DNA of 64,000 nt from NCBI GenBank assembly GCA_017474385.1, contig JAFVHU010000085.1:1-64000 (forward strand). Direction: 5' to 3'. This stretch comes from Afipia sp. (GTDB lineage: Bacteria; Pseudomonadota; Alphaproteobacteria; Rhizobiales; Xanthobacteraceae). Of this stretch, positions 55,954 to 64,000 are shown one piece after another. Each line of letters begins with the position of its first letter. Within the stretch, counting starts at the first letter, position 1. The notes beneath the pieces are model-generated. The model did no database searches and was not told the DNA's origin. It saw only the letters and a program-made list of their open reading frames with translations. The translations under genes were made by a program, and so were the position numbers.

Positions 55954-57096
55954 TCAGCCGGACTGCATCCGCGCGAGCCACACCGTCAATCCTCCGCAAT
56001 CCTGATCCTCGACCACATGCTGCACGACTGAAAAGCCGTGCGCGGCGAGAAGCGTTTCGTATTCCGCCGTATCGAGACTGGCGTGATAGAGCGGCTCGCC
56101 TTGATACGCGCCGATCGCCTCGCCTGCCCTTGGTCCGCTGGTGAACATCAGCGCTGCACAGGGCTCCGCATGAGCCCGGAACACCGCAAACATGGCGCGC
56201 TGATCGTCCGGCGTCAGATGGAAGAAGCTGTTCCAGGCCACAACGCCGCCGAAGCGGCGAGAGAGAGAAACGTCGCGCATGTCGCCCGCGATCCACATCT
56301 CATCCGGAAACCGCGAGCAGCACAGGCCGATCAGCGTCGGCGATGAATCGACACCCGTGACGCGATGCCCTGTCTCGATCAGATAGCGCGCGACCGGCTC
56401 GCCCGATCCGCATCCGAGATCGAGCACGTCCGCGCCGGCGGGCATGACATCCCTGAATCGCTCGAACCAGGTGCGCTCGACCAGCCGCCTGCCGCGATCC
56501 CGGTCGAACGCCATCGCATGCCGCTCATACAGCGCGCCGATCTGTTGTGACGACGGATGCCAGCCGGATGCCTGAAGTGTCCGCGACATGAAACGGGCAT
56601 CGTCGCCATAGCTGCGCAGCCTGGAATCCAGCAGCGGATTATGAACGGCTTCAAATCCCTGGCGTTGCCAGAAGCCCGCAGAGCCGTTGACCGCGATCAG
56701 GGACATGCTGGACAGACCGCTGGCCGATGCATGGTCGGCGAGCAACGCGACGATGCTTGCTCCCGCACCAGTGCCCTGCGCCTCCGGCGCCATCGCGAGA
56801 TCGTGGATGTAGAACGTCGACGGCCGCGGCGGCAGTGCGCCAAGCAACGCATTCAGCGGCGGCGGTTCCTGATGCCGCCACGGATGGCTGACGACATAGG
56901 CGACAAGGCCGTGCTCACCCTCCAGCACCCGGCAACCTTCCGGATAGAGCCGCAGCCGCTCGGCAAACACCGCGTCATCCTCCGGATAGTCCGGATGAAT
57001 GCGGGTGGCCAGCTCATTGACTGAGGGCAGATCGGCGATCGACATGGCCCGCCACTGGTATCCGGCGGGTGGAGAGTTCGGGGGCATGCCGGACAT
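55954..57096 (-). CDS. GNAT acetyltransferase fused to a SAM methyltransferase
   Basis: This 380-residue protein joins two enzyme domains. Residues about 15-170 are a GNAT N-acetyltransferase with the acetyl-CoA site in IHDLAMAPEAQGTGAGASIV. Residues about 190-375 are a class I methyltransferase with motif I VLDLGCGSGEPVARYL and the AWNSFFHLTPDDQR segment. The linkage in one uninterrupted frame is unusual. Substrates are unknown; a shared amine or small metabolite is possible. Confidence 0.82.
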   Translation of the reverse strand: MSGMPPNSPPAGYQWRAMSIADLPSVNELATRIHPDYPEDDAVFAERLRLYPEGCRVLEGEHGLVAYVVSHPWRHQEPPPLNALLGALPPRPSTFYIHDLAMAPEAQGTGAGASIVALLADHASASGLSSMSLIAVNGSAGFWQRQGFEAVHNPLLDSRLRSYGDDARFMSRTLQASGWHPSSQQIGALYERHAMAFDRDRGRRLVERTWFERFRDVMPAGADVLDLGCGSGEPVARYLIETGHRVTGVDSSPTLIGLCCSRFPDEMWIAGDMRDVSLSRRFGGVVAWNSFFHLTPDDQRAMFAVFRAHAEPCAALMFTSGPRAGEAIGAYQGEPLYHASLDTAEYETLLAAHGFSVVQHVVEDQDCGGLTVWLARMQSG

Positions 57097-57125
57097 TTAT
57101 CACGGTTTGGAAATACCTTCTTCCT

Positions 57126-57324
57126 TCACCTCTCCCCGCCTGCGGGGAGAGGTCGGATCGCCATAAGCGCGTTTACGCGCGTCTGCAACGCGTTATGGCG
57201 ATCCGGGTGAGGGGCCGTCCGGCATGGGTTTATTCGCATGCATCGATATGCCATAGCAGGCCCCTCACCCGGCTCGCCGCTATGGCGGCGCGCCACCCTC
57301 TCCCCGCAAACGGGGCGAGGGTGA
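57126..57324. repeat. Large extragenic inverted repeat
   Basis: Outer arms with CACCTCTCCCCGC and GCGGGGAGAGG-type units and inner GGCGATC/GATCGCC and CCCCTCACCCGG/GGGTGAGGGG units form several nested hairpins. It is of the dispersed intergenic type common in bradyrhizobia and lies between divergent genes. Confidence 0.7.
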
Positions 57325-57340
57325 ACTTAGGCTGCATCGC

Positions 57341-58084
57341 ATGACCAAACCTCTCGCTTCCCGCATCGCTCTCGTCACCGGCGCATCGCGCGGCATCGGC
57401 CACGCCACGGCGCGCGCGCTGGCGCGAGCCGGTGCGCACGTCGTTGCGGTCGCGCGCACGCAAGGCGGCCTCGAAGAACTCGACGACGCCATTCGCGCCG
57501 ACGGCGGCAGCGCCACGCTGGTGCCGCTGGACATGACCGATCTCGATGGCATCGCCCGGCTCGGCGCCGCGCTGAACGAACGCCACGGCAAGCTCGACAT
57601 TCTGATCGGCAATGCCGGCGTCGCGGGGACGTCCTCGCCGCTCGGCCACACCGATCCGAAATTCTGGGACAACATGTTCGCGGTCAACACCACCGCGAAT
57701 TTCCAGTTGATCCGCTGCATGGAGCCGCTGCTGCAAAAATCCGACGCCGGCCGCGCGGTGTTCATCACCTCCGGCATCGCCAGCAAGGCCACCGCCTATA
57801 TGGGCCCCTACGCGGCATCGAAGGCCGCGCTCGATGCGCTCGTGCGCGTGTGGGCGAACGAGACGCAGTCCACGCCGATCCGGGTCAATCTGTTCAGCCC
57901 CGGCCCGATCCGTACCCGCATGCGCGCCACCGTGATGCCCGGCGAAGACCCGATGATTCTCGACACGCCCGAGCAGGCGGCGGAATTCATCGTGCCGATG
58001 TGCGCGCCATCGTGGACCGAGACTGGAAAGTTCTTCGACTATCCGTCGAAGACACTGAAGAGTTTCCGCACGCCCGTGGAGTGA
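57341..58084 (+). CDS. Short-chain dehydrogenase/reductase
   Basis: This 247-residue SDR has the cofactor motif TGASRGIGHATARAL, the NAG motif IGNAGVAGTSS and a serine-tyrosine-lysine triad (ITSGIASKATAYMGPYAASKAAL). The C terminus is not FabG-like, so the substrate is unknown. In relatives an SDR often follows purF directly; here PilZ and GNAT-methyltransferase genes lie between. Confidence 0.9.
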   Translation: MTKPLASRIALVTGASRGIGHATARALARAGAHVVAVARTQGGLEELDDAIRADGGSATLVPLDMTDLDGIARLGAALNERHGKLDILIGNAGVAGTSSPLGHTDPKFWDNMFAVNTTANFQLIRCMEPLLQKSDAGRAVFITSGIASKATAYMGPYAASKAALDALVRVWANETQSTPIRVNLFSPGPIRTRMRATVMPGEDPMILDTPEQAAEFIVPMCAPSWTETGKFFDYPSKTLKSFRTPVE

Positions 58085-58184
58085 TGTCCACCGTCATGCC
58101 CTACGATTGACTCTCGGCGGCTCCCCCTGTTCAATTTGCGCAAGCCGGCACGAAGAGGTCGGCGCATATTTGAGGGGAAACGAA

Positions 58185-58562
58185 ATGGCATTCAAAATTG
58201 CAGCCGCAGTTGCAGCTCTCGCGCTCATGGGGACATCTGCATTCGCAGGCGATCCGAGCGGAACATGGCTGCGCGATACCGGCTTGTCCAAGGTCAAGAT
58301 CGGCCCATGCGGCGGCGGCGCTTATTGCGGATCGCTCGTCTGGCTCAAGCCGGGTGTCGAGACGCCCGCCAAAGTCGGCCAGCGCATCTTCTACGACATG
58401 AAGCCGGACGGCACGGATGCGTGGAAGGGCTCCGCATTCAACCCGGAGGACGGCAAGACCTATTCCGGCAAGATGTCGCTCTCGGGCGGCACGCTGACCA
58501 CGGCGGGATGCGCCATGGGCGGCATGATCTGCAAGTCCTCGACCTGGACGCGCGCGAACTAG
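58185..58562 (+). CDS. DUF2147 family secreted protein
   Basis: This 125-residue exported protein has a signal peptide (AAAVAALALMGTSAFA) and the DUF2147 pattern GTWLRDTGLSKVKIGPCGG, YCGSLVWLKPG. It has four cysteines in the mature part. The family is common in alphaproteobacteria and has no known role. GAGGGGAAACGAA precedes the ATG. Confidence 0.85.
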   Translation: MAFKIAAAVAALALMGTSAFAGDPSGTWLRDTGLSKVKIGPCGGGAYCGSLVWLKPGVETPAKVGQRIFYDMKPDGTDAWKGSAFNPEDGKTYSGKMSLSGGTLTTAGCAMGGMICKSSTWTRAN

Positions 58563-58590
58563 AAGCGCTCAGCCGCTTCGCCGTGCGCCT

Positions 58591-60261
58591 TCAGCGAGCG
58601 AACGACATCATGCGCCGGATCATATAATCGACGTTGCCATAGTGATGATGACGCCGGCTTCGCGCGCGCCGCGGTGTATCCTCGTCATTGCGGGCGATGG
58701 CGTTCTCGTCCAGCGCGCTCACCCGCTTCGGGCCGATGGCGTCGAAGCTCGCCTTCTGCTCGTCGGTGAGCGATCCGTAGAAGCTGTCCAGCGGCGTACG
58801 GACGGTCTTCACCGCTTGCAGCATGGTGTCGAGCCGCTTGCCGACAGCCGCAAGCCGCGCAGGCGGCGTGTTCGCGTTTTCGGTCTGGCATGAGGATTTC
58901 AGCATATCCGATGCCTTGGCCGCAGCGTTCTGAAGAGCTTCCAGCCCTTTACGCTGGGCGTCGGTCGGCTTCACCGCTTGATCGATCATCGTGCCTGGCC
59001 AGTCGGTCACGCCCGGCTGCGAGACGTCGCAGCTCGGCTGCGCCGCATTCGCTGTCTGTCCGGATCGCGGGGGCCGCTGCCGCTGCGCGAGCGCGTTGAA
59101 CTTCGCTTTCTGCTCGTCATTGAGAAGTCCGTAAAACTTCTCGAGCGGCGGCTGCACGGTTTTCACCGCTGCGATCATGGCCTCGATGCGCTGCTGCATC
59201 ACCGCGAGGCGGCGCGGAGCCGTCAGGGCAATGTCCGTCGGGCACGCAGCCTTGATGTCCTGCCCGGCCTTCAGCGAGGCGTTGGCAAGATCGTCGAGCG
59301 CCGCGCGCTGCGCAGCATCGGGCTGAATCGCCTTCTGTATCGCGTCGATCGGCAGCCCGGCGATGTCGCGGCTGTCCTCGCCGCACATTTGCGTCAGACT
59401 CGTGCGGTCATTCGGATCGGCCGATGCAAACGACTCCCGGCCACTCCTCGTCCTGGCGGCATAGCCCGGCAGGTAACTGGAATAGCCGATGAGATCGTCG
59501 TAGCCGTAAGGCGCGAAGATGCCGGCATAGATGTCGGGATATCCATAGTCCCAGAAGGCTGCGTCGTAGCCGTAGCCCCACAGCGAATAACCGTAGATAT
59601 CGTAGAAGGCGAACGGCCAGAACACCGGCCCGACCCATCCAAATCCGCCATGGCGATGACGCCACCAGCCATGGCGGTTGTGCCAGCCCGCCGTCGCCAG
59701 GCGCGACGTCACAAGTGCCCGCGTGCTCGGATTGCGCAGCGCATTCCTGTTGCTCAACGCGCGATTGACCGGGCGGGCATTGAACGCGTTCCGCACGGCG
59801 TTTGCGTTTCGGGTCCGGGTGACGTTCAGGGCTCTTGTGCTGGAGGTTCCCATTGCGTTGCGCGCGATAGCGCGGCGAGACGAACTCACCCGCGCGCTGC
59901 GGTTAAATTGCCGGTTATGGATGGCATAGGACCGTCCACCCCGGAAGCTCGGTCTTGAGAAAGAACGCGAGACGTGTGGCCGGGCGTAAAAAGCACGTCC
60001 TCCACCCATCCGAACTCCGCCGCCGCGAAAAGCTGCGCCGCCACCGCGGAAGCCACCGCCGTGGAATCCGCCTCCTCGGAAACCGCCGCCGCCACCGCCA
60101 TGAAAACCGCCACCATGGCCACCGCCGCCCCGAAAACCTCCGCCGCCGCCATGCCCTCCGCCGCCCGGCCTTGCCGAAGCTGCGTCATAGACCGCGACGA
60201 AGAACAGCGCGCCAAAAACCAGCGCAAGGAGCGTAATGAGTTTAGGCCTGCCGATCGACAT
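58591..60261 (-). CDS. Secreted Gly-rich protein with two LTXXQ-like (Spy/CpxP) repeats
   Basis: This 556-residue protein has a signal peptide, a Gly/His/Arg/Phe-rich N-terminal part of about 60 residues (GGGGHGGGGGFRGGG), then an Arg/Asn-rich stretch, an aromatic Tyr/Gly-rich segment (FYDIYGYSLWGYGYD), and finally two related helical repeats ending in LLNDEQKAKFNAL and SLTDEQKASFDAI. These are degenerate LTXXQ motifs of Spy/CpxP periplasmic chaperones. A periplasmic protein-folding role is possible but unproven. Confidence 0.78.
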   Translation of the reverse strand: MSIGRPKLITLLALVFGALFFVAVYDAASARPGGGGHGGGGGFRGGGGHGGGFHGGGGGGFRGGGFHGGGFRGGGAAFRGGGVRMGGGRAFYARPHVSRSFSRPSFRGGRSYAIHNRQFNRSARVSSSRRAIARNAMGTSSTRALNVTRTRNANAVRNAFNARPVNRALSNRNALRNPSTRALVTSRLATAGWHNRHGWWRHRHGGFGWVGPVFWPFAFYDIYGYSLWGYGYDAAFWDYGYPDIYAGIFAPYGYDDLIGYSSYLPGYAARTRSGRESFASADPNDRTSLTQMCGEDSRDIAGLPIDAIQKAIQPDAAQRAALDDLANASLKAGQDIKAACPTDIALTAPRRLAVMQQRIEAMIAAVKTVQPPLEKFYGLLNDEQKAKFNALAQRQRPPRSGQTANAAQPSCDVSQPGVTDWPGTMIDQAVKPTDAQRKGLEALQNAAAKASDMLKSSCQTENANTPPARLAAVGKRLDTMLQAVKTVRTPLDSFYGSLTDEQKASFDAIGPKRVSALDENAIARNDEDTPRRARSRRHHHYGNVDYMIRRMMSFAR

Positions 60262-60380
60262 GGCACCCTCCGCTACACGGACAACGGGAGCCGCACGTAC
60301 GGGCCCCGACGGGGCGAAACCTGAATCAATCCATTAAGTGATAAATTGTTCCCGCCCTGGTGTGCTGAATCCGGCTGTGT

Positions 60381-61778
60381 TCAAGACTTCCGCTTCGCTT
60401 TATGTGCGAACGGGTTGTCCTTCTCCCGCAGTGTGATGCGGATCGGCGTGCCGGGCAGTTCAAAATAACTGCGCATGCTGTTGATCAGGTAGCGCAGGTA
60501 GGATTCCGGGATCGCGTCCGCGCGCGAGCAGAACACCACGAAGCTTGGCGGGCGCGCCTTGGCCTGCGTGATGTAGTTGAGCTTGAGCCGGCGGCCCGAC
60601 ACCGCCGGCGGCGGATTGTTCTGAACCGCCTGCTCGAACCAGCGATTGAGCGAAGCGGTCGAGACGCGCCGGTTCCAGACGCCATAGGCGTCTTCAATCG
60701 CGCTCATCAGCCGGTCGATGCCCTCGCCCATCATGCCGGACACCGCGACCACCGGCATGCCCTTCACCTGCGGCAGCAGGTGATCGGCATCCTCCCGCAG
60801 CCTGGCGATCTGGTTTGGCGCGCGGTCCATCAGATCCCATTTGTTGACCGCGATCACGATAGAGCGGCCTTCGCGCTCGATCAGATCGGCGAGCCGCAGG
60901 TCCTGCTCCTCGAACTTGTTCTGCGCGTCCATCATCAGCACGACGACTTCCGCGAAACGCACCGCACGCAGCGCGTCCGAGACGGAGAGCTTTTCCAGCT
61001 TGTCCTCGATGCGCGAGCGCCGCCGCAGGCCTGCGGTGTCGAACACGCGAAACTCGCGGCCCTTCCACATCACGTCGACGGCGATGGAATCGCGCGTCGT
61101 CCCGGCTTCGGGACTGGTCAGCAGCCGCTCCTCGCCAAGCAGGCGGTTGATCAGCGTCGACTTGCCCGCGTTGGGGCGGCCGAGCACGGCGACACGGATC
61201 GGGCGCGTCGACAGATTTTCATCCTCGCCGTCCACATTCTCGAACGACTCCGGATCGTCCTCTTCGTCGCCGGTCTCGACCGGCTCCGGCATCAGTACGC
61301 GCAACGCGTCGTAAAGATCGCTGAGCCCCTCGCCGTGTTCAGCGGAAATCGGGATCGGATCGCCGAGCCCCAGCGCGTAGGCTTCCACCGCGCCTGCTTC
61401 ACCCGCCTTGCCCTCGCTCTTGTTGGCAACCAGCACCACCGGCTTGTTGGCCCGGCGCGCGAAGTCCGCGAAGGCGCGGTCGTTCGGCGTCAGTCCCGCG
61501 CGCGCGTCGATCACGAACATCAGCGCGTCGGCCAGGGCGATGGCGGCCTCGGTCTGCTCCTGCATCCGCGCGGTCAGCGAGCCCTTCGGGCCTTCATCGA
61601 GACCGGCCGTATCGATCAGGGTGAATTCGAGATCGCCGAGGCGCCCGTCGCCTTCGCGGCGGTCGCGCGTCACGCCCGGCTGGTCATCGACAAGCGCGAG
61701 CTTCTGTCCAACCAGCCGGTTGAACAGGGTCGACTTGCCGACATTGGGCCGGCCGATGATGGCGATGGTGAAGGACAT
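60381..61778 (-). CDS. der: GTPase Der (EngA)
   Basis: This 465-residue protein has two tandem GTPase domains, with P-loops [11 protein letters not shown] and [12 protein letters not shown]3 motifs DTAGLDEG and DTAGLRRR, and G4 motifs NKSEG and NKWDL. A KH-like domain follows. It acts in assembly of the 50S ribosomal subunit. It sits downstream of the YfgM-like gene, as in other proteobacteria. Confidence 0.98.
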   Translation of the reverse strand: MSFTIAIIGRPNVGKSTLFNRLVGQKLALVDDQPGVTRDRREGDGRLGDLEFTLIDTAGLDEGPKGSLTARMQEQTEAAIALADALMFVIDARAGLTPNDRAFADFARRANKPVVLVANKSEGKAGEAGAVEAYALGLGDPIPISAEHGEGLSDLYDALRVLMPEPVETGDEEDDPESFENVDGEDENLSTRPIRVAVLGRPNAGKSTLINRLLGEERLLTSPEAGTTRDSIAVDVMWKGREFRVFDTAGLRRRSRIEDKLEKLSVSDALRAVRFAEVVVLMMDAQNKFEEQDLRLADLIEREGRSIVIAVNKWDLMDRAPNQIARLREDADHLLPQVKGMPVVAVSGMMGEGIDRLMSAIEDAYGVWNRRVSTASLNRWFEQAVQNNPPPAVSGRRLKLNYITQAKARPPSFVVFCSRADAIPESYLRYLINSMRSYFELPGTPIRITLREKDNPFAHKAKRKS

Positions 61779-61864
61779 GGATGATCCGTTCGCCCTTTAC
61801 GGACCTCGTGTCAATAAAGGGCTCAAAGTGCGCGGCTCAAAGGAGAGCCGCGTCGAGAGCTAAA

Positions 61865-62383
61865 TCAGCGCCCAAAACCCCCGCTCGGCAGCGGCGCGGG
61901 GAAAGCGGATGGCGCTTGCTGCTGTGGCGCAGCCTGCTGCGGCGGTGCGGCCTGCTGTTGCCGCTGCGGCGCAGGCGCGGCCGGTTCGGCATCAGGCTCC
62001 GGCGCCGTGATGCGGGTACCCTTGGGCTTCTTCATCTTCGGTGCGGGCGCGCTGGCATCGTCAACCGGCGTCGGGAACGGCTCGGCCTCGCGCGCCGCGG
62101 ACTTGCGGGATTTGGCCTTCGGCTCCGGCGCAGGCGGCGGGGTCTCGGCAACCGGGGGGGCATCCTGGCGGGCAGCGCCCTTGTACATATCCCTCGGCAC
62201 GCCCTGTTCGACACCGGGAACGCCTTCAGGAAATACCGGCCTGCGCTCACCGGGTATTTTCTTCTTGGTGTCGAACCAGTCCAGCGCGTCGGTCGGATCG
62301 AAGTTGCCGCCGGAACAGCCGGCAAGCGCGAGCGACATCGCAGCAAGGACAGTGGCGGCAATCAGGCGTTGCGAGCGGCGCAT
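61865..62383 (-). CDS. Proline/alanine/glutamine-rich lipoprotein
   Basis: This 172-residue lipoprotein has a signal ending in LALAGC (lipobox). The first part (NFDPTDALDWFDTKKKIPGERRPVFPEG) may be a folded module; the rest is low-complexity and ends with Gln/Pro repeats. It occupies the place of bamB between the YfgM-like gene and der, but has no beta-propeller. I do not recognise its function. Confidence 0.68.
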   Translation of the reverse strand: MRRSQRLIAATVLAAMSLALAGCSGGNFDPTDALDWFDTKKKIPGERRPVFPEGVPGVEQGVPRDMYKGAARQDAPPVAETPPPAPEPKAKSRKSAAREAEPFPTPVDDASAPAPKMKKPKGTRITAPEPDAEPAAPAPQRQQQAAPPQQAAPQQQAPSAFPAPLPSGGFGR

Positions 62384-62396
62384 CGATGTCTCCGCT

Positions 62397-63050
62397 TCAG
62401 CTTTTCGCGGCGGGCGGCAGCAAGGCCTGCAAGGCCTCGGCACGGCTGCGCATGCTCGCTGGTGTGCGCGCATCGTTGCCAATCATATCGAGCCACTGGC
62501 GGGCAGCCGTCGCATCGTTGACCCGGTAAGCCGATAGCGCGAGCAATTCTCGGGCGGTATGCCGATAGGTCCTGCCCTCGCCGGTCGCGGGTTCAAGGCG
62601 CTGGCGCATGGCCGCATAGGGTTCGGTCTCCATCAGCAACCCGGCAGCGCGAATACGCGCGAGATCCTGTTCCGACGCGGAGACGCTCGGGTCGGCGGCA
62701 ATGGCGTCGTAAAGCTTGGCCGCTGCCTGCGGATTCGCGGCGGCGGCGTCCGCCGCGGCGCGCAGCCGCGCCAGCACGCGATAACCCTTGGATCCGTCGG
62801 ACGCGATTTTGGTGAAGGCGGCCTCGGCCTCGCTCTTCTTGCCCTGCTCGGACAGCGCGATCGCAGCCTCGAAGGCGGACCCGGCCTCGGCGGCCTTCTT
62901 GGCCTCAAGATACTGGTAGCCGCGCCAGCCGCCGACGCCGGCGACGATCAGAATCGCCGCCGCGATGATGAAGATCGAATAGCGCTCCCAGAGCTTCTTG
63001 ATTTGCTCCCGGCGCAGGTCTTCGTCTATTTCATTAAATATTTCAGACAC
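62397..63050 (-). CDS. YfgM-like tetratricopeptide membrane protein
   Basis: This 217-residue protein has a short cytoplasmic N terminus (SEIFNEIDEDLRREQIKKLW), one transmembrane helix (YSIFIIAAAILIVAGVGG), and a periplasmic region of TPR-like helices. It matches the YfgM (TPR_21) family, which interacts with the Sec translocon and outer membrane assembly in E. coli. It starts with GTG and lies upstream of der, as usual. Confidence 0.85.
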   Translation of the reverse strand: MSEIFNEIDEDLRREQIKKLWERYSIFIIAAAILIVAGVGGWRGYQYLEAKKAAEAGSAFEAAIALSEQGKKSEAEAAFTKIASDGSKGYRVLARLRAAADAAAANPQAAAKLYDAIAADPSVSASEQDLARIRAAGLLMETEPYAAMRQRLEPATGEGRTYRHTARELLALSAYRVNDATAARQWLDMIGNDARTPASMRSRAEALQALLPPAAKS

Positions 63051-63271
63051 TTAATTGTCCCGCCCGGCCTGTTTTGAAAGAGATGTGGTCGCGCCATCAG
63101 CCGCGCAGCCAGCGCGGCTCCCCCGATGTGACGCGGCGATACAGTACCGGTATGGCGACCGCAAGGCAAAGTCAGCCGGATCAAAGCGTTAACCTGTTTA
63201 TAGGCCCCGGAGCGCCCGCGTCGTTGCTTTACCCCGACCGGGTGCTACAACCCGCCGCAGCAGGAGAATCC

Positions 63272-63478
63272 ATGGCACACAACTTTTCGATAAACGAAGA
63301 CGTTCATCACCAAGGCCAGGGGCCCCAGGGCCGCGCCGAGAAAATCCGGTCGAACGTCTACACGATCATTGGCTGCATGCCGATCGAGTCGGATGGCCGG
63401 GTGCGATACCGCATCCGGAGCAAGACCGAAAACATCGAGCGGATCGTGACCGAAGAGCAACTCAGCCGATCGCAGTAA
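63272..63478 (+). CDS. Small conserved hypothetical protein
   Basis: This 68-residue soluble protein has no signal peptide. The C-terminal half (VRYRIRSKTENIERIVTEEQ) is strongly charged and conserved in my recollection of bradyrhizobial genomes. AGGAGAA upstream is a good ribosome site. No domain or function is known to me. Confidence 0.7.
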   Translation: MAHNFSINEDVHHQGQGPQGRAEKIRSNVYTIIGCMPIESDGRVRYRIRSKTENIERIVTEEQLSRSQ

Positions 63479-63527
63479 GCCCGACGTGTCCGCGAGACTT
63501 TGAGATCTGCGCTCGACGCCTTCGGCG

Positions 63528-64000
63528 TTACGCCGTCGCGCTTTCCGCCGGATCAGCTTCGCTGCGCCCTCGCCTTAGATCGGACGGCGTACAGCCGTAG
63601 CGTCTGCGGAAGACCCGGTTGAAATACGAAATATCATTGAAGCCGCATTTCAGCGCGACGGCGCTGATGGACTGCGCGCGCGCGTCGGGATCAAGCAGCA
63701 TCCGCGAAACGTATTCGAGGCGGGTTTCGAGAACGTAGGCCGTGAACCTCGTCCCCTCCGCTGCAAACAGCTTCCTGACATAGCTCTGCGAAATGCCCTG
63801 ATGCGCGGCGATGTCAGCCAGACACAGCGCGGGATTATCAATCTCTGAAACGATAAAAGCCTTGATCGCGCTCAATCGCGTACTGCGCGTAGCGAAAAAA
63901 TAGCCGTCCATAAAATCCATCCACCCTTGGGGCGAATGCCCGCCCAAGAGTGTGTCGCTCGATAGACACAGCCGGTTCAAATCCCGGATGGGGGTAGCGT
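63528..64000 (-). CDS. AraC family transcriptional regulator (partial)
   Basis: This frame has a C-terminal AraC-type DNA-binding domain with two helix-turn-helix units: CLADIAAHQGISQSYVRKLF and AVALKCGFNDISYFNRVFRR (GCTPSDLR follows). The frame stays open to the window edge, so the N-terminal part lies outside. Full AraC proteins are usually about 300 residues. The target genes are not visible here. Confidence 0.85.
   Translation of the reverse strand, partial: ATPIRDLNRLCLSSDTLLGGHSPQGWMDFMDGYFFATRSTRLSAIKAFIVSEIDNPALCLADIAAHQGISQSYVRKLFAAEGTRFTAYVLETRLEYVSRMLLDPDARAQSISAVALKCGFNDISYFNRVFRRRYGCTPSDLRRGRSEADPAESATA

Noticed and set aside
60402-61784. 460-residue plus-strand frame covering nearly all of der
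   Set aside because: It lies fully opposite der, has no domain and starts without a ribosome site; GC-driven shadow.
63971-63990. GGTTCAAATCCCG, which looks like a tRNA T-loop
   Set aside because: The neighbouring stems do not pair in tRNA geometry (five-base stem with a seven-base loop fails), no acceptor or anticodon arm is found upstream, and it lies within the AraC coding frame.

Overview
The window looks like a chromosomal stretch of an alphaproteobacterium of the order Hyphomicrobiales, most likely family Nitrobacteraceae (Bradyrhizobium/Afipia/Rhodopseudomonas/Nitrobacter group). The reasons are high GC, dense housekeeping genes in the gene order I know from that family (pepA-lptG-lptD-surA-pdxA-rsmA; gmk-yicC-mltG-fabF-acpP-fabG; rpsF-rpsR-DUF2232-rplI-dnaB-alr-radA-cvpA-purF), and several small proteins I know only from it. 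No rRNA, tRNA, CRISPR array, phage or insertion sequence is visible.

Layout. 1-5.5 kb: ppk, hda and a CDP-alcohol phosphatidyltransferase on the minus strand, divergent from purM-purN. 5.5-14.6 kb: a lipoprotein sugar-dehydrogenase-like beta-propeller, a cold-shock gene, an autotransporter-type barrel, TerC, ndk, small secreted or unknown proteins, an ABC-F ATPase and holC. 14.7-23.2 kb: envelope and cofactor genes (pepA, lptG, lptD, surA, pdxA, rsmA); the slot where lptF should lie holds only a short degraded remnant. 23.2-31 kb: an alcohol dehydrogenase, then gmk, yicC, mltG, fabF and acpP on the minus strand. 31-37 kb: fabG and fabD are separated by an inverted ethanolamine cassette (eat-eutB-eutC) with its own sigma54-type promoter. 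37-47.8 kb: two overlapping small membrane-protein genes, the rpsF ribosomal operon, a TetR/thioesterase pair, cfa, dnaB and alr. 47.8-64 kb: a CnbZ-like protein, secreted beta-propeller, broken cyclase-TPR gene, radA (with a LexA-type box), cvpA, purF, PilZ protein, GNAT-methyltransferase fusion, SDR, LTXXQ-family secreted protein, der, a lipoprotein, a YfgM-like TPR protein and a partial AraC regulator at the edge.

How the genes work together. Four themes recur: purine synthesis (purM, purN, purF, ndk, gmk), fatty acid and membrane synthesis (fabD/G/F, acpP, cfa, phosphatidyltransferase), LPS export and outer membrane assembly (lptG, lptD, surA), and replication or repair (hda, holC, dnaB, radA).

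The most striking non-coding signal is a family of composite double-hairpin elements (6974-7139, 44731-44893, a truncated variant at 10862-10954, and a lone arm abutting the purM start at 3776-3803). The two full copies keep identical loop and spacer lengths and carry compensatory base changes. All identifications rest on reading the sequence and on recall of protein families; no database search was run.
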